From: Rotaria socialis
Taxonomy: Eukaryota; Rotifera; Eurotatoria; Philodinida; Philodinidae
Length of the DNA: 64,000 bases
Assembly (NCBI GenBank): GCA_905331475.1
Contig: CAJNYU010000184.1
Coordinates: 186,001-250,000 of the forward strand
Direction: 5' to 3'
Shown: piece by piece, positions 52,401 through 64,000 of the stretch
Position numbering within the stretch: position 1 is the stretch's first letter
How the letters are laid out: the number at the start of each line of letters is the position of its first letter
Program-made: the position numbers and the translations under genes
The notes under the pieces: generated by a model
Database searches by the model: none
Told to the model about the DNA's origin: nothing
Seen by the model: only the letters and a program-made list of their open reading frames with translations

Positions 52401-53667
52401 TATTAATGTGAAATTAAAGATAATATATTAAAACAACGTCTTTCTATCAGATTTACACACTTTTCTGAAATGTTCAATAAAAAAAGAGTGAAGAAATGTA
52501 TGACATAACAGATAGAAAAAAAACTTCCTACAATTACCAATACTGCATTTCTTATTGTGACTATGCAAAAATTAGCCAAAGCATTTTTTAATCATAGATT
52601 GATGGTTGGATACGGATAACTTAAGTTGTCTTTTTTTATAATCTTTGCCAAAGTTTTGATTGATTTTTCCGTGGTGAAAGAAATACTAGAGATGATCATT
52701 AATGATAGATGTTAAACAGTCACTATTTTTTTTTTATAAAGTTTGAAGAGAATCCCAATGTTATTTTAGATGTACTTTGTCTAAGTACCATCTTTCTTTG
52801 AGAGATCATTCATTGCTGTTTAGATCATACACGTGTAGCATTGAATTTTCATAGTTAGGATTTCAATTTTAACAACATGAAAAAAGTGACATGAGTTTAG
52901 ATTTGGAAAACATTGTCGATCAAAATATATTTGCATCTGTTTTGGCATGTCAAATTTCTTGATACTAGAATAGTAAATACTCTACTTTGATTTCTCTTCT
53001 GACATATTTTCAAAGCTTATATTTGACAAGTATGATCAGTAGACGCAAAAAAAACTCTTTATCCGATGATAATGAAGTCGGCTTTGGTGAATTATAATTT
53101 TCAACACCAATTTTATAATGCACTGGTTTAAGCTTTTGTTTTAATGAGTTTTGAATACTGGTAGGACTATTTTAGTCTTCTACTAAACTTGTTTTTCCTT
53201 ATTGTAATGATGCAACTATGATTAATCCATCGTGGCAATAATGAAATGGGTTCATCTAAACGTTTTTTTAAATGGCAGGATGATTTAACATGCAACTGCT
53301 TTTAGTCATAAATAAGTTAATAATGTACTTCTTGAGAATAAAAACCTCGAAACAATTTCAAATCAATAAGAATAACGGCAGACGGCGTTGACCTTAGAAT
53401 GTCTTCTGTTAACTTTCATATTTAGTAGCAATCATCTCTGATGATTTTCTCAAGTAGAATTAATTGTTTTAACGTAAATACCAGCGAATGAGCTATTTCA
53501 ATAAGTCAGCATGAACTTTTTTCGGGTTCAATCATGCTTGAACTGAAATATCATAACTTCTTTTATGCATTGAATCAGATTTGTTGCGACATAAGATCCA
53601 TAGATTAAAACTATTTTGGTGACTCGTTGGAAAATAACTTTTGATACATATGAAAGAAATGCCAGTG

Positions 53668-54036
53668 TAGCATATTGCACAAGATCTTGATCTCCGATAT
53701 ATTGGCCGCATTCATAGATATAAGCCTGAGAATTCTAGCAGACTAATCGATCTAAATATAGGATATATAGAAAGTTTGAAACAAACAAAAAAACTTTTTG
53801 TTTTAAACATTCCATGTGCTAGCATGTTGACAATGGAATTCTATATCTCCCTAGACTTAGAATTTATTCATATGAACACTAAATGGATATCTTTCCTTAA
53901 AATTTTAAAAATCACTGGAGAGAAAGAAACAGAACTTTTTATGCCATTAATTATGAAGTTCTCAAAAAGATTACACTTTCGAGCACGAGCATTCGAGTGG
54001 TATAATCCTGTGTACTTATATCTTAATAAATATTGA
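53668..54036 (+). other. Unexplained open frame of about 120 codons
   Basis: Open from just after a TAG at about 53665 to TGA 54034-54036, with no early ATG. It reads HIAQDLDLRYIGRIHRYKPE, then RLIDLNIGYIESL, FISFLKILKI-like and FSKRLHFRARAFEWYNPVYL segments. Length and residue mix exceed what surrounding frames give, but I recognise no family and see no clear flanking splice sites. It may be a gene remnant or chance. Confidence 0.2.
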
Positions 54037-57000
54037 TTAATACCATACGGAAAATAAATTTCTTTTTTACAAGAAATTCCGACCGAATATAGTAATGATG
54101 TTTACCGAAAGCTGTAAGAAGAATAACAAAGCATGAGGAAAAAACACATGTGGATATCACTTTTATGTCAAACTTTATTTTATATTTTATTTGTCTGTCT
54201 ACTATAACAAACTATTATTGTAAAGCATTCAGACGTATCACAAAAAAAAGTAAATTTTAATATTTCGAAGAATTTGAATAGTTTATTTTTCTTATTTATC
54301 ACATTTAATCGATCTTAATTAATATATTGGACAAAATGAGATTATTTTAAGGTCTCACTTTTCAAGATGTGCCAAATAAGAAAACCTCTAATTAATCACG
54401 CAACCTATGCATACTAAGAACAATTACACCGAATTCTTTTCAAAAATATCAAAGAGATTGAAAGAATTAAGATCCTTGAATAATGTCACGACATTCTTTC
54501 AAAATGTTTTAATGCATTCCTAGTGAGTTAAAATCAAGTTTATAATACTAACAACAAAATTAGACTGACAAAGAACAGACAAAGATCATGCTATTTGGTT
54601 TGTTCAAAATAATTCGTTACTACTATTCTTCTTGATTTTGTCGGTTCTTTGTATTCCTTATTTTTCTCTATCCTATCGAGAATTTTTCCTTTCTGTATCT
54701 TGTAAAAAAGTAAACTTTAGAGAATTACTAATATAATAATTCTTTTGATTTCTCCTCATTTTATTCATCTTATTCTAGTATCATCTCCATAAGGAAATCA
54801 TGATGATAGTGGTGCACGTATAGTCAATCAGCCTTGTGTAATCAGTCGTAATTTTAAGTATCATGAATAATATAAATATAGTTTTTTTCATGTGTAAGCT
54901 CGACACGTCTTCCTCTTTTCATTCAACGTTGAATACAAACGAACAGCTATTTTTAGTTCCACAATCAAAGACATTTCTTTTTTTTTGAAACTATGTACAT
55001 TAGAAACATTTTCTCGCCTTATCATCATGTACGATAAGAAGAAGAAGAGGAAGAAGAAGAATATGTGCGTATCTTTTATTCTAATTTCTTTTCTCCTTAT
55101 AAGATCTATTCATTAATAGGATTATGATGCGATCACTTTCTATATTTCTGCAATTTTCGATCGCTACGGATGTCATTCATAAAATATGCTCTGTTTATTT
55201 CCTATATACTAATAAGCTAGTTTTCTCATACAGCACGCACCACTAATTGATTGAAAACGACATAGCTAATAGTTGTATTGAGTCAATACTACTACTATTT
55301 AATAGATCATTAATACGTCTATTTGAAATTAAAACTATCATTAAATGTATGTAAAACTACTCGATAAACGTTTATTCTATTCATAAAGAGTCTATTACTA
55401 AGCTGACCATTTAAATAATTGAAGCAATTGCTTCATTCTTCTTTTTGGTAGTCGTTCTTGTTCTTCTTCGTCGTCTTCGTCTATCAATCAATAGTACAGT
55501 TTCGATGACAGCTAGAAAAGAAAATAATTATTTTCTTTTTCGTTTTCTTTTTCTTTTTATTTTGTTTGATGCTTTTTGATCAATTCATTTGCATTGTCAT
55601 ATAATCTCTTTCTCTCTCCGGTAGCATCAAAATGAATTGGAAAAAGGTCAGCTTGTTTCTTATTTGTTGTTTTATATATATATATATAATCAAAGTATAC
55701 AATAAAACAAAAGAATCGATATTTGTAGTACAAAACACAAAGGTTTATAACGTTCTTTATTTTTTTCTTTATGTTTCATTAACGAGTTTGATTAAGATAT
55801 ATTTTAGGTATTGTAAACAAAAAATATTTCCGATGACTGCAGCACATGCATTGAATAGATAAGGTTCATCATTATAAATATTTCATATTTCAATCAGACT
55901 TACAAGTGTCTACCATTCGTTAGTTGATTCGATATCATCATTTAGAAAATATCTTACGAGCGTGTCAACCCTGAATGTGACTACTAAATAACAGAAAAGA
56001 AAAAGTGTATGTTATTCTATGCGCATTTAAACCATATAAGTGAATGAAACTAACGTGAAACATCGGCGCTAGTTATTACGTGTCTTTTTTTTGTTGTTTC
56101 GTACTTAGCCTGACAAACTATTCGATTGTGAGCAATGAGGCGAAACTTGTAGCATATGTATGCAGTTATATTTGGTCACATATACATATTACCAGCTGGA
56201 TATCAACTAATTAGTTCCGAAAAGTACACGACCAACAACAACTTTACACCGTAATTCAGGTAAAATGTATGATCGAAGATTAACTTTCATAAATAAGTAT
56301 TACGCTTTTATATACGAGAAATACTCCTCATTTGTCAATTAAACTGATAAAATAGGAAATTTATCGTCTTTTTCTCCTTCAACAAAGCTTTTACTTGATT
56401 ACATAGGCAAATAATTGCCTTTTCTTTTTGTTATACTCTATATCAGGCACAGCTTATCGTTCTATTGTGTATTTGAGAATTAAGAGAAAATAATAGTTTT
56501 CACATTGATAAACAGCATCAATACTGAATTTTATTCTGCTAATAAATACAAATAAAACTAGAAATGTAAGCTAATCATTAAGAGAGAAGAGCAACATGAT
56601 AACGATTCATACAAAAGTAATAACAGATGGCTGTAGAAGGCTTCAATATAGTATCATTTTTCGTAACACTGGACGTATATTTCTTTGACGCGATTGAGAA
56701 AAAAAAGCGTCTACTTGAGGTTTTCTTTTGTTTCGCTATATTTTTTTTCTTTCTAGTATTCTTATGTTTTTTTATGGAGTATATAGCCGATTTCCGGCAA
56801 AAATGGTAAATCTACGATCAAAAGAGGTAAGGAGAGACTACAAAAGGGCGTAGTTTCATCGTAACTGGTTTTATCGTTTTACGATCAGATGTGTTCGTGC
56901 CTATCGCCATCAATTGATCGAACCACTTCTTGCTCGCTTCTTCTGATCATACGACGTTTGTTTTTGTTTTTACCGTGTTTGTTCTTTTTTTTTTTCATAT

Positions 57001-58307
57001 TCACCCATCTTTCACTAGCCGTTAATGTCAATCATATAATTTATTTTTTTCTCTGCATCAACTATTACTACAAACACTTCCATTTTTTTGCTTGCCCTTC
57101 GAATAGGTCTTTTAAGCTAACTGCATTTAAGTTAAGCGTCTTATGTCAACCGATTAAATAGTATTCTTAAAATAGTATGGATTCTTTTTTGATTAATTGG
57201 AGTATACTCTAATCTTTTCATTGCATAGCTCATCGTCCTTTCAAAAAAAAAATGAAAAAGAAAAGAAACGCCAATAATTGAATCGTTCTAAGTACGTTAT
57301 TCAGAAAGAAAACTTTTCTAATCAGGTATTATTTTTGACAGCTTTTTGGCGCTGAGAATACAGTAAAAAAAAAAGGGAAGGATAAAACACATTGACGGTA
57401 GAGGTACAAGGCAAATCCCTTTAAACACTAAAGGGTAATTACAATTACTATGTGTTAAACAGAAAACTTATGCTGGTAGTTTCTTTTTCTTTTTTAATAT
57501 TTATTTTAACTTCAATTAATTATTAGTTACCCATGCGAATAATTGATCTAAATAAAATGAAGACTAGAGAGCATAAAACGAGGCAAAAAAATTAGAGAAA
57601 ATTTTTCTGTTGACAGCAAAAGTAGAGCTTACTAATTGCCATCAACAACGATGGAGAAGTGTCATTTGGTTTTTTTGGCTTCTTTTCGCTTGGATTCGTC
57701 ACGCCCTTAAGAGAGGTTCTTGCCATCAAAGATGCTAATATTTGATTTCTACTGTGGGCCATATCTACTTATCTCGACTAATACTCTATATAAATTTCCA
57801 AGATATGAATTAGCTCAATAGAAAAGAAGAAGAAAAAAAATAGAACAGAAGAGAAAATGATAATCCTTTTGGAGAGAAGAAAAAAAATGTCTATTTATTT
57901 TTATGCACCGATCACTGTGATGACAGCCAGAGGACAATAGAAAAAGAAAAAAACAGAAAATAAAACTATGATAGATAAACTTTTACGTATGTTGATCATA
58001 TGCAAAAATAATAGAAACCGAATGTATTCGTCTATAAGAGTATTACCGAAAAAACCACTAAGTAAGGTAGATTGTACTTTTAAAAAAACGAATGAATGAA
58101 TGAATGTATTCTTTTTTCTTTTTTCTTCTTTTTTCTTTGTCTTATTTTATGGGTTTTTCTTTCGTCATTTCTTAGATAATTTTCTAGATGAACACAATAA
58201 AAACAAAGAAAAATTATTTTTCTTCTAGATAATATCTCATTTCCTGTTAACATTGATGATAGAATGAATTTATTTATTTTTTTGATCATTGAAAAAACAA
58301 TAATGTA

Positions 58308-60874
58308 ATGATGTCCGGCAACATTTTAAATAGCGTAACACAATCTATTCGTACTTATAATGTCACACGAATAATTGGTGAATTGACCAGTACAACAACG
58401 AATTCACTATCTCTCATCCAACACACAACAATGTCTGCTAATAAGATACCACTACCACCTACAGATATATCACCGGCAGCGTGTATTGCTTTTGTAATAC
58501 TTATATTAGCTACAGTTGGTGGCAATACGCTCGTACTTTCAGCGCTGTTCCTTGACAAACGTCTTCATATGCCGTCTTTTTATCTGATTGCTAATATGGC
58601 TATTGCTGATCTCTTACTTGGTAAGATTAAATATTCATCATTTTATTTCTTCGTTCGAACTAATTAATATTTAGGTCTATCTGTTTTACCGTTTTCATCT
58701 GTTCTCGAGTTACTCAACGATCGATGGATATTTGGACAAAGTTTCTGTTCGGCATGGCTAGCACTTGATGTAGTCTGTTGTACGGCATCAATTATAGCTT
58801 TAATGGGCGTTTCTATTGATCGATATGTCGGTGTAACACGACCATTGAATTATAGTAGTATAATGACTACACGACGATCAGTCTATTTAGTAATTGTTGT
58901 TTGGGCTGTATCAATATTAACATCTGTTGTACCACTATTTGGTTTAACAGATCGCGAGAAGCAATCGAATGGTTTCGATATTGCACACGAAAGTTACGAA
59001 ACATGTAAAGTTAATAAAAATACATTTTACACAATATTTTCATCGATGATATCATTTTACATACCTGTCATCATTCTGCTTATACTCTATTCACGTGTCT
59101 ATCAAGAAGCAAAGAAGCAAGGAGAAAAATTAGAGAATGAAAGACGTCGTCTCTATCAAATCGATTATCAAATAGCGTCAGAACAACTACGACGAAAACA
59201 AATTCAAACGAATGGACATGCAATAGAAAAACAAAATCATGAGCACCATTCATTAGGAGCTAAACCAATTCGTTCTAGTATACCGAATGAGAATGGCAAT
59301 GACATAACAACAACACTTTTAAATAATGGAACGGCTGCTGAAAAAAAATCTAATTTTGATCATGGTTTAAGCCTAAACGATGATACGCAATTTAAAAAAG
59401 ATTATTCAGATCCGATGGTATGATTACTTAGGCATTGTTTGCATAAATAGAAAAGTCACTTCATTTTATAAAAAAAGACAATAGCCACATTTTTGTACAA
59501 ATAATTAATTATTCTTTTCAAAAACATAAATGAACTGAGATCTAGACTTCAAACAGGGCTATAAATAATCACCATTAGTAAACAAACGCTGAAGCTAAAA
59601 GTACTCAATGTGAAAGAGAAAAGATATCTAGATAAGTGTGAAAATAAATGGTCTGTTTTTTCCTTCAACATGAGGGTGCCAGAGGAAAAAATGATTTGAT
59701 TTTTCTACACGCATACACACATAAGACCACATTACCATCAATGAGAAAGTCTGAATAGAATTTTTTTAATTTTCTGTATCAATGATTCGTAATTAAAACA
59801 ATTGCAGAAGAATAAAAAAAAGATGAATTCCAAAATAATAGAATAAAAAAATACTATCTAAACTCTATATCATGAATTTGATTAAAATAAATGCGTTCAT
59901 TTTTTTATTTAGAACAATAATCATAATGATGATACTGCTCATTCAGGTTCATCAATTTCACATTATTTTACTAATGTACATCGTTCAATCAGTAAACGTT
60001 TATCATCAACATTTAAACGAAATTCTCAAACAAATTCACAACATATTTCAAATGATCATCGTCAAACTGGACAAATGTCTCGAAATGACGAATTATTAAT
60101 TATAAAACGTAAATTACATAATCTTAAACGTGAGAAAAAAGCTTTTCGTACACTTGGTCTTATTCTTGGTGCATTGCTGATATGTTGGCTGCCATTTTTT
60201 GTTACATTACCTGTTGTTTCAATACTTAAACATCTTGGAATAATAACAGCTGAGAATACTGAAAATACATGGTTTAAAATAACATTTTGGCTTGGTTATT
60301 GCAATTCAGCAGTAAGTGTGAAATAAATGAAACAATTTTTAGTTTATGTTACTCTCTTTTTTTGTCTCATTTATAGTTAAATCCATTTGTGTATGCTTTT
60401 TCAAATCGTGCTATACGCCGAGCTTTTCGTGAAGTTATCTTTCGACGCTTTTGTTGTTGTGGTTTACAATGTTGGTTATGTCGACATTTTTGTCCAAAGA
60501 AATCAAATCAATATGATCGTCAACGATCATATCCAAATAAACGTGATAATAGTTATTCAATAGGATCAGATGTACCACAAGTAGCACCAAGAAGAACATA
60601 TTCATTATCGCATGAATTAATTCGAAAAGTATCTAAAACATCCAATGATACTGATCCACCATTATCTACACCAATTCCAACAGCCGGTAGTGGAGAAGGT
60701 CCAGTTGTTTCATTTGTAAATTTCGTTGTTCCAACCATTAAAGAGGATCCATCATTGGAAGATGATAAACCACCGCCGTCGCCACCGCCGCCACCGCCGC
60801 CACCACCACCACAGGAAGAATCAAAGTCAACATCGATACCAAAAAGTTTTATAGATTCAAGTTCAGAATCATAA
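58308..60874 (+). CDS. Amine-type class A GPCR, alpha-1 adrenergic/octopamine-like
   Basis: A plasma-membrane receptor. Four exons: 58308-58621, 58674-59417, 59913-60311 and 60376-60874. TM1 has GGNTLVLSALFLDKRLHMPS, TM2 NMAIADLLLG, and TM3 WLALDVVCCTASI, with the amine-binding Asp, then SIDRYVGVTRPLNY at the DRY position. TM4 is VVWAVSILTSVVPLFG, and TM5 has SSMISFYIPVIILLILY. The third intracellular loop is long, Gln/Asn/His-rich and interrupted by a 495-nt intron. TM6 starts KREKKAFRTLGLILGALLIC with the CWLPFF toggle, and TM7 has NPFVYAFSN. A Cys cluster (FCCCGLQCWLC) may be palmitoylated. The tail holds a run of about ten Pro (60769-60812). The TM3-TM4 sequence is closest in memory to alpha-1 adrenergic and octopamine receptors. 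The ligand is inferred only. Confidence 0.9.
60769..60812. repeat. CCR trinucleotide repeat encoding poly-proline
   Basis: Imperfect CCA/CCG codon run inside the last exon of the amine GPCR. Confidence 0.9.
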
Positions 60875-61280
60875 AATACTGAAACCATATTTTTTTTATG
60901 TTGGTTACACGTACCGGTGACACTTTTGTCTGAATTTCTATTGTTGTTACATACTTCTCTAGTTTTCTTCTTCTTGTTCTCATTCATTTGTGTCCTTTAT
61001 TCCTGGTGAGATTATCTGTGTGACTAAAATCCATTCATTCCAATTTTCTCTTTTCATATGTCTTTTTCTTTCTCACGGTCGTTTAAATTTATTATTGGTC
61101 GCGCCTGTTTGTATTGTACAAAAAAATACGAGTTTATTTTATAAAAACGAATAAAACAAAAATAAGAATCTTCGCTTTAAAAAAAACTATTAAACAAAAC
61201 CAACTAATTGTTTGGTTGAAATCAACTGATTTATTTCGTTTCACGCAAGAATAAAATTATGTACCAGTAAAAACAAACAA
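60875..61280. other. 3' UTR region between convergent GPCR and SELENOO
   Basis: About 400 bp. AATAAA near 61151-61156 probably ends the GPCR transcript. On the minus strand AATAAA-type signals near 61130 may end SELENOO. No gene. Confidence 0.5.
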
Positions 61281-61373
61281 ACACAAGTTCTATTGATATA
61301 TTCAAATTGAAATGGTAACCGTAATATGATTCTTGGCATTTCAATAATCATTTAATAAGCAATATTAATGTGT
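61281..61373 (-). promoter_or_regulatory. Candidate SECIS element in the SELENOO 3' UTR
   Basis: On the minus strand, downstream of the stop, the sequence can fold as a SECIS. A lower helix pairs ACACA (61373-61369) with TGTGT, and TATTG (61364-61360) with CAATA (61295-61291). The kink-turn quartet strands are ATGAT (61351-61347) and TGAA (61304-61301), giving tandem G.A pairs. The upper helix is a perfect 9-bp pair, ATTGAAATG (61345-61337) with CATTTCAAT (61314-61306). The base of the apical loop starts with CC (61336-61335). Most SECIS elements have AA there, but CC is known from SelO and SelM. The core lies about 75 nt from the UGA. Fold drawn by hand. Confidence 0.65.
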
Positions 61374-61415
61374 ATGTTACGATAAGATTGCCAATGATTG
61401 ATTTATCATTGGCAT

Positions 61416-64000
61416 TTATGACGATCAAGTGACACGAATACGACAAGCATTTGGTGGTGCCTTTGATTCATAGATTATTGGCTGAAGGCAAGTATCTGTA
61501 GCATCTAAAAATAGAAGTAAATCAATTACTAGTTTTCTGAGTTGAGCTTATCAGAAGCAGAAGAAGAAAAAAACATTTACATTTCTGTGCCGTATCGGAC
61601 GCTGGAAGGAATGCTTCTGCTTCAGTTGTTGTTGCATTCGTTTTTGCCACACGTATCGTATTATGATCATCACCTTCATATGGGTGTTTAAGCTCTTCAA
61701 GTAGATTGCGTACTTCAGAATAATCACCGTTCTCGGCTAAATCAATTGCACGTTGCGCAAGATAATTTCTTAGAACCATTCTAAACAATGATTACAGATT
61801 TATTTTTCGAATATATTCCTTCAATTGAATCTCGTAACAATAATGTTTTGCTTCCAATAAATAAGAATGATCAAATGAAAAACAGCAATTAATTTCAATA
61901 TTTGATTTCTTTCTTCTTTTTCTTTTCCCGAGAGATATGTTTCATGAGCATCATACAGTACAGTAAATATATCGTAGAAAAATAAAATAAACATGGAAAA
62001 TTCAGTGAAACTCATTCAATTCTATTACTATTAACATTTGATAAATTCTTAACTGTAACAAAAATAAATCCATCGTCTGAAGAGTTAGCTCTCAGCTACT
62101 ATTTTGGCCTCAAGTATCGTTTTAGTCAGTAACTTCAGGCGGATTGCTTCCGTTGAAAGATATGATCTATCAAGGGACTCGTACAAAAAATAGCCCGAAA
62201 TTAGTTCAAGCAGTTGCTATGAACATCGCTCAATGATTATAATTAGCCAGCTAAATCTCGCGAGAGAACCAAGTATAAAACTAGAAAAGCAGTGCTTGTT
62301 ATAAATTAATGCTATATTGTCAAAGGAATTCAAATAATTTATTGGGGGAATATCAAATAAATTTACTAATGAATATGCTGGTCAATCTACATTTGTATCG
62401 TTCTGAAAATGTTCATATTTAGAAAAAATTCAATTTTATCATAGCACTTGTCTACTCTTTTCACATTGCTACGAAATTCATTAGTGAATGTTGACGCGCT
62501 GAAAGAGAACGGTTATAAGCAACGATCTACCAGAAATCATAGGAACTCGATTTTTTTGCTCATACCGTGGATTGCTGTTTTTCATGACTTGAATTCGTTT
62601 TGCATTTAATTGATCAGTATCTCCATCGATTTCTTGTTTCAATCGTTCAACATAGATTTCTACAAATGAACGCCATGCTTTTTCATCATCTTTTCGTTTG
62701 TATTCATTTGTCATTGTCTGTCGGAGAAAAATAAAAATTTTCATTGTCATAAAATTTCCACACCTACTTCTAATTCTTTAGCTTTTTGCTTTTTGATTCT
62801 TTCAATTTCAAGTAGTTCGGGACTAAATCCAAATTGACTCAAAATTGAAGCATTTGTTCCCGCAAGAGATTCCAGTAAACTAAATGTTCTATTTAAAACG
62901 AAAAAATATACAAATTTACCTATTCTAATTTATTCATAAGTACCTTTCATCAATGGCTGATCTATGAACAAACTTCCACTCTTCAGCATCGCAGCATTGC
63001 TCTAGAATGGTTGATATAAATAAGTCGATCGATTGATCGAAATCTTTTGTATTTGGCAAATGAACTTTTGACAGTGCACGAAATGAATTAGTAAAATCTG
63101 CACCAGTCGTTTCCATTGTATTTAAAAATGTATCAAATAATTGTCTAATTGATTAGAAAAAAATATATAAACAACAAATTATTTTTTTCCCTATTCAAAC
63201 GCACTGATCTGTTTCTAATTGCTTCTGGATAAGACCAAACTAAATATTAAAAAAAAACAAGAATATATATTTATATGAAAAATGAAACAATATCTTTTAC
63301 TTTTTGTCGCATTTTATTCGCGTAAACAAGTTCATACTCTTCATCAAATTTATTCAAAATTGATTTGGATTTTTCTATTGATAACAGTGGTGCTAAAGCT
63401 TCAGCTAATTTTCCACAATTCCATTTACAAATACTTGGTTGTTGCTTGTATGAATATCGACCACTATCATCTAAATTTTATATTCAAATTGAATTTAAAA
63501 CTTTCTTTCCGGGATTCCAAATGTTTACCTGAACCATTACAAATAAAAGTAGGATCATAACGATCCATGAATCCATACGGTCCATAATCAATAGTGACAC
63601 CAACAATAGACATATTATCAGTATTGAGTACTCCATGACACCATCCAACACATTGCCATTGAGCAACAAGTGATGCTGTTCGCTTGACAATTTCTTCGAA
63701 AAATGCAGCATATTTATCTTCGTCTTTTGAATTATGTTTTTCTTCGATCTAAATTCACACGAGAAAATATTATTTGTATTTAATTACAGAATAGAAAATT
63801 TCACTTCTGGATAAAATGTTGAAATAACATAGTTAAGTAAAGTTTTTAATATATCATATCGTCCAACGGATGGACCCTTTCGACCCGTCATGGGATCGAT
63901 TGTTTTAAATATTTCAAATGAACCAAATCTAAATAAGTTTATTTTATAAAGATCAACAGGAAAAGATTCTACTCACCGAATAAATGTTTGAGCTATGCGT
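61416..64000 (-). CDS. SELENOO: Selenoprotein O (SelO/YdiU pseudokinase AMPylase), 5' end missing
   Basis: A mitochondrial, kinase-like enzyme that transfers AMP to Ser/Thr/Tyr of target proteins. The gene enters from the right edge: [37 protein letters not shown], then [19 protein letters not shown] followed by [15 protein letters not shown] (active-site region with the NTDN and DYGPYG motifs). Next come [35 protein letters not shown] and [19 protein letters not shown] (62566-62717 joined to 61581-61780). The last exon, 61416-61504, joins in frame and reads ..ACRIRVT, then TGA (61425-61427), TCG, TCA, TAA. Selenocysteine third from the end is the arrangement of human SELENOO, so UGA is read here as Sec and the stop placed at 61416-61418. 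The N-terminal third, with its targeting signal and P-loop, is outside the window. Confidence 0.92.
61425..61427 (-). other. Predicted selenocysteine UGA codon
   Basis: In-frame TGA on the minus strand, followed by two Ser codons and TAA, giving Sec-Ser-Ser-stop. Frame is fixed independently by the splice junction 61581/61504, with the first codon base upstream and two downstream. A plain stop here would remove only three residues. Confidence 0.82.

Larger units (their letters stand above)
48957..58307. other. Gene-poor region of about 9.3 kb
   Basis: The longest stretch here without a convincing gene. It contains the hAT-type MITE at 49328-49477, one unexplained open frame at 53668-54036, and scattered exon-like scraps (about 50730-50810, 51380-51890) too broken to assign. 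The part from 54040 to 58300 is AT-rich with pyrimidine tracts and lies upstream of the amine GPCR, so it may contain its regulatory DNA or 5' leader exons. TGAA/AATG short tandem units occur near 58090. Confidence 0.5.

Noticed and set aside
60553..60987. Minus-strand frame with a poly-Gly run
   Set aside because: Antisense shadow of the Pro-rich tail of the amine GPCR.
61378..61415. Perfect hairpin CCAATGAT / ATCATTGG just after the SELENOO stop as the SECIS
   Set aside because: The stem is only 8 bp, has no G.A quartet or lower helix, and is too close to the UGA. The structure at 61281-61373 fits much better.

Overview
This window is nuclear DNA from an animal. It is AT-rich, most genes are split by very short introns (about 45-80 nt, GT..AG), and the genes are metazoan in type: SOX, a Ctr copper transporter, an ATP7-type ATPase, an amine-type GPCR, a syntaxin and SELENOO. 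The compact layout, the AG acceptors just upstream of start codons, and a degenerate rhodopsin-like GPCR of a kind I associate with rotifers suggest a bdelloid rotifer. I infer this from gene style; no marker in the window proves it. There are no rRNA genes, no tRNA genes that I can see, and no CRISPR arrays.

Layout. 1-537: 3' end of phosphopantothenoylcysteine decarboxylase. 4772-5884: intronless GT31 galactosyltransferase between two long intergenic stretches that hold a fold-back element and other repeat-like DNA. 9834-18011: a copper cluster made of an ATP7-type Cu(I) ATPase (+), a CTR1-type copper importer (+) and an ATOX1 copper chaperone (-). 18443-20770: LRR protein. 20826-21660: disrupted SH3-domain gene. 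22361-23360: two 500-bp copies in tandem, with a single N at the junction, probably an assembly artefact. 24786-33649: four closely packed + strand genes (UBA3, syntaxin-6-like SNARE, TGS1, and a protein with three Cys/His repeats) that look like a trans-spliced operon. 34092-40239 (-): SOX factor, an unknown coiled-coil/beta-rich protein, and adenylate kinase 3. 40641-46136 (+): large coiled-coil gene with a fold-back element in one intron. 47929-48956: GPCR pseudogene. 48957-58307: gene desert containing a hAT-type MITE with intact 8-bp target duplications. 58308-60874: amine-type GPCR. 61416-64000 (-): SELENOO, whose final exon carries an in-frame UGA followed by Ser-Ser-stop, with a SECIS-like stem-loop downstream.

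How the genes work together. CTR1 imports Cu(I), ATOX1 carries it, and the ATP7 ATPase pumps it into the secretory pathway or out of the cell, so three successive steps of one pathway lie within 8.2 kb. The UBA3-to-repeat-protein group has no shared pathway. Its members are joined by spacing and by acceptor sites, as in operons of trans-splicing animals. Exon boundaries were traced by hand from splice-site consensus, reading frame and family similarity.
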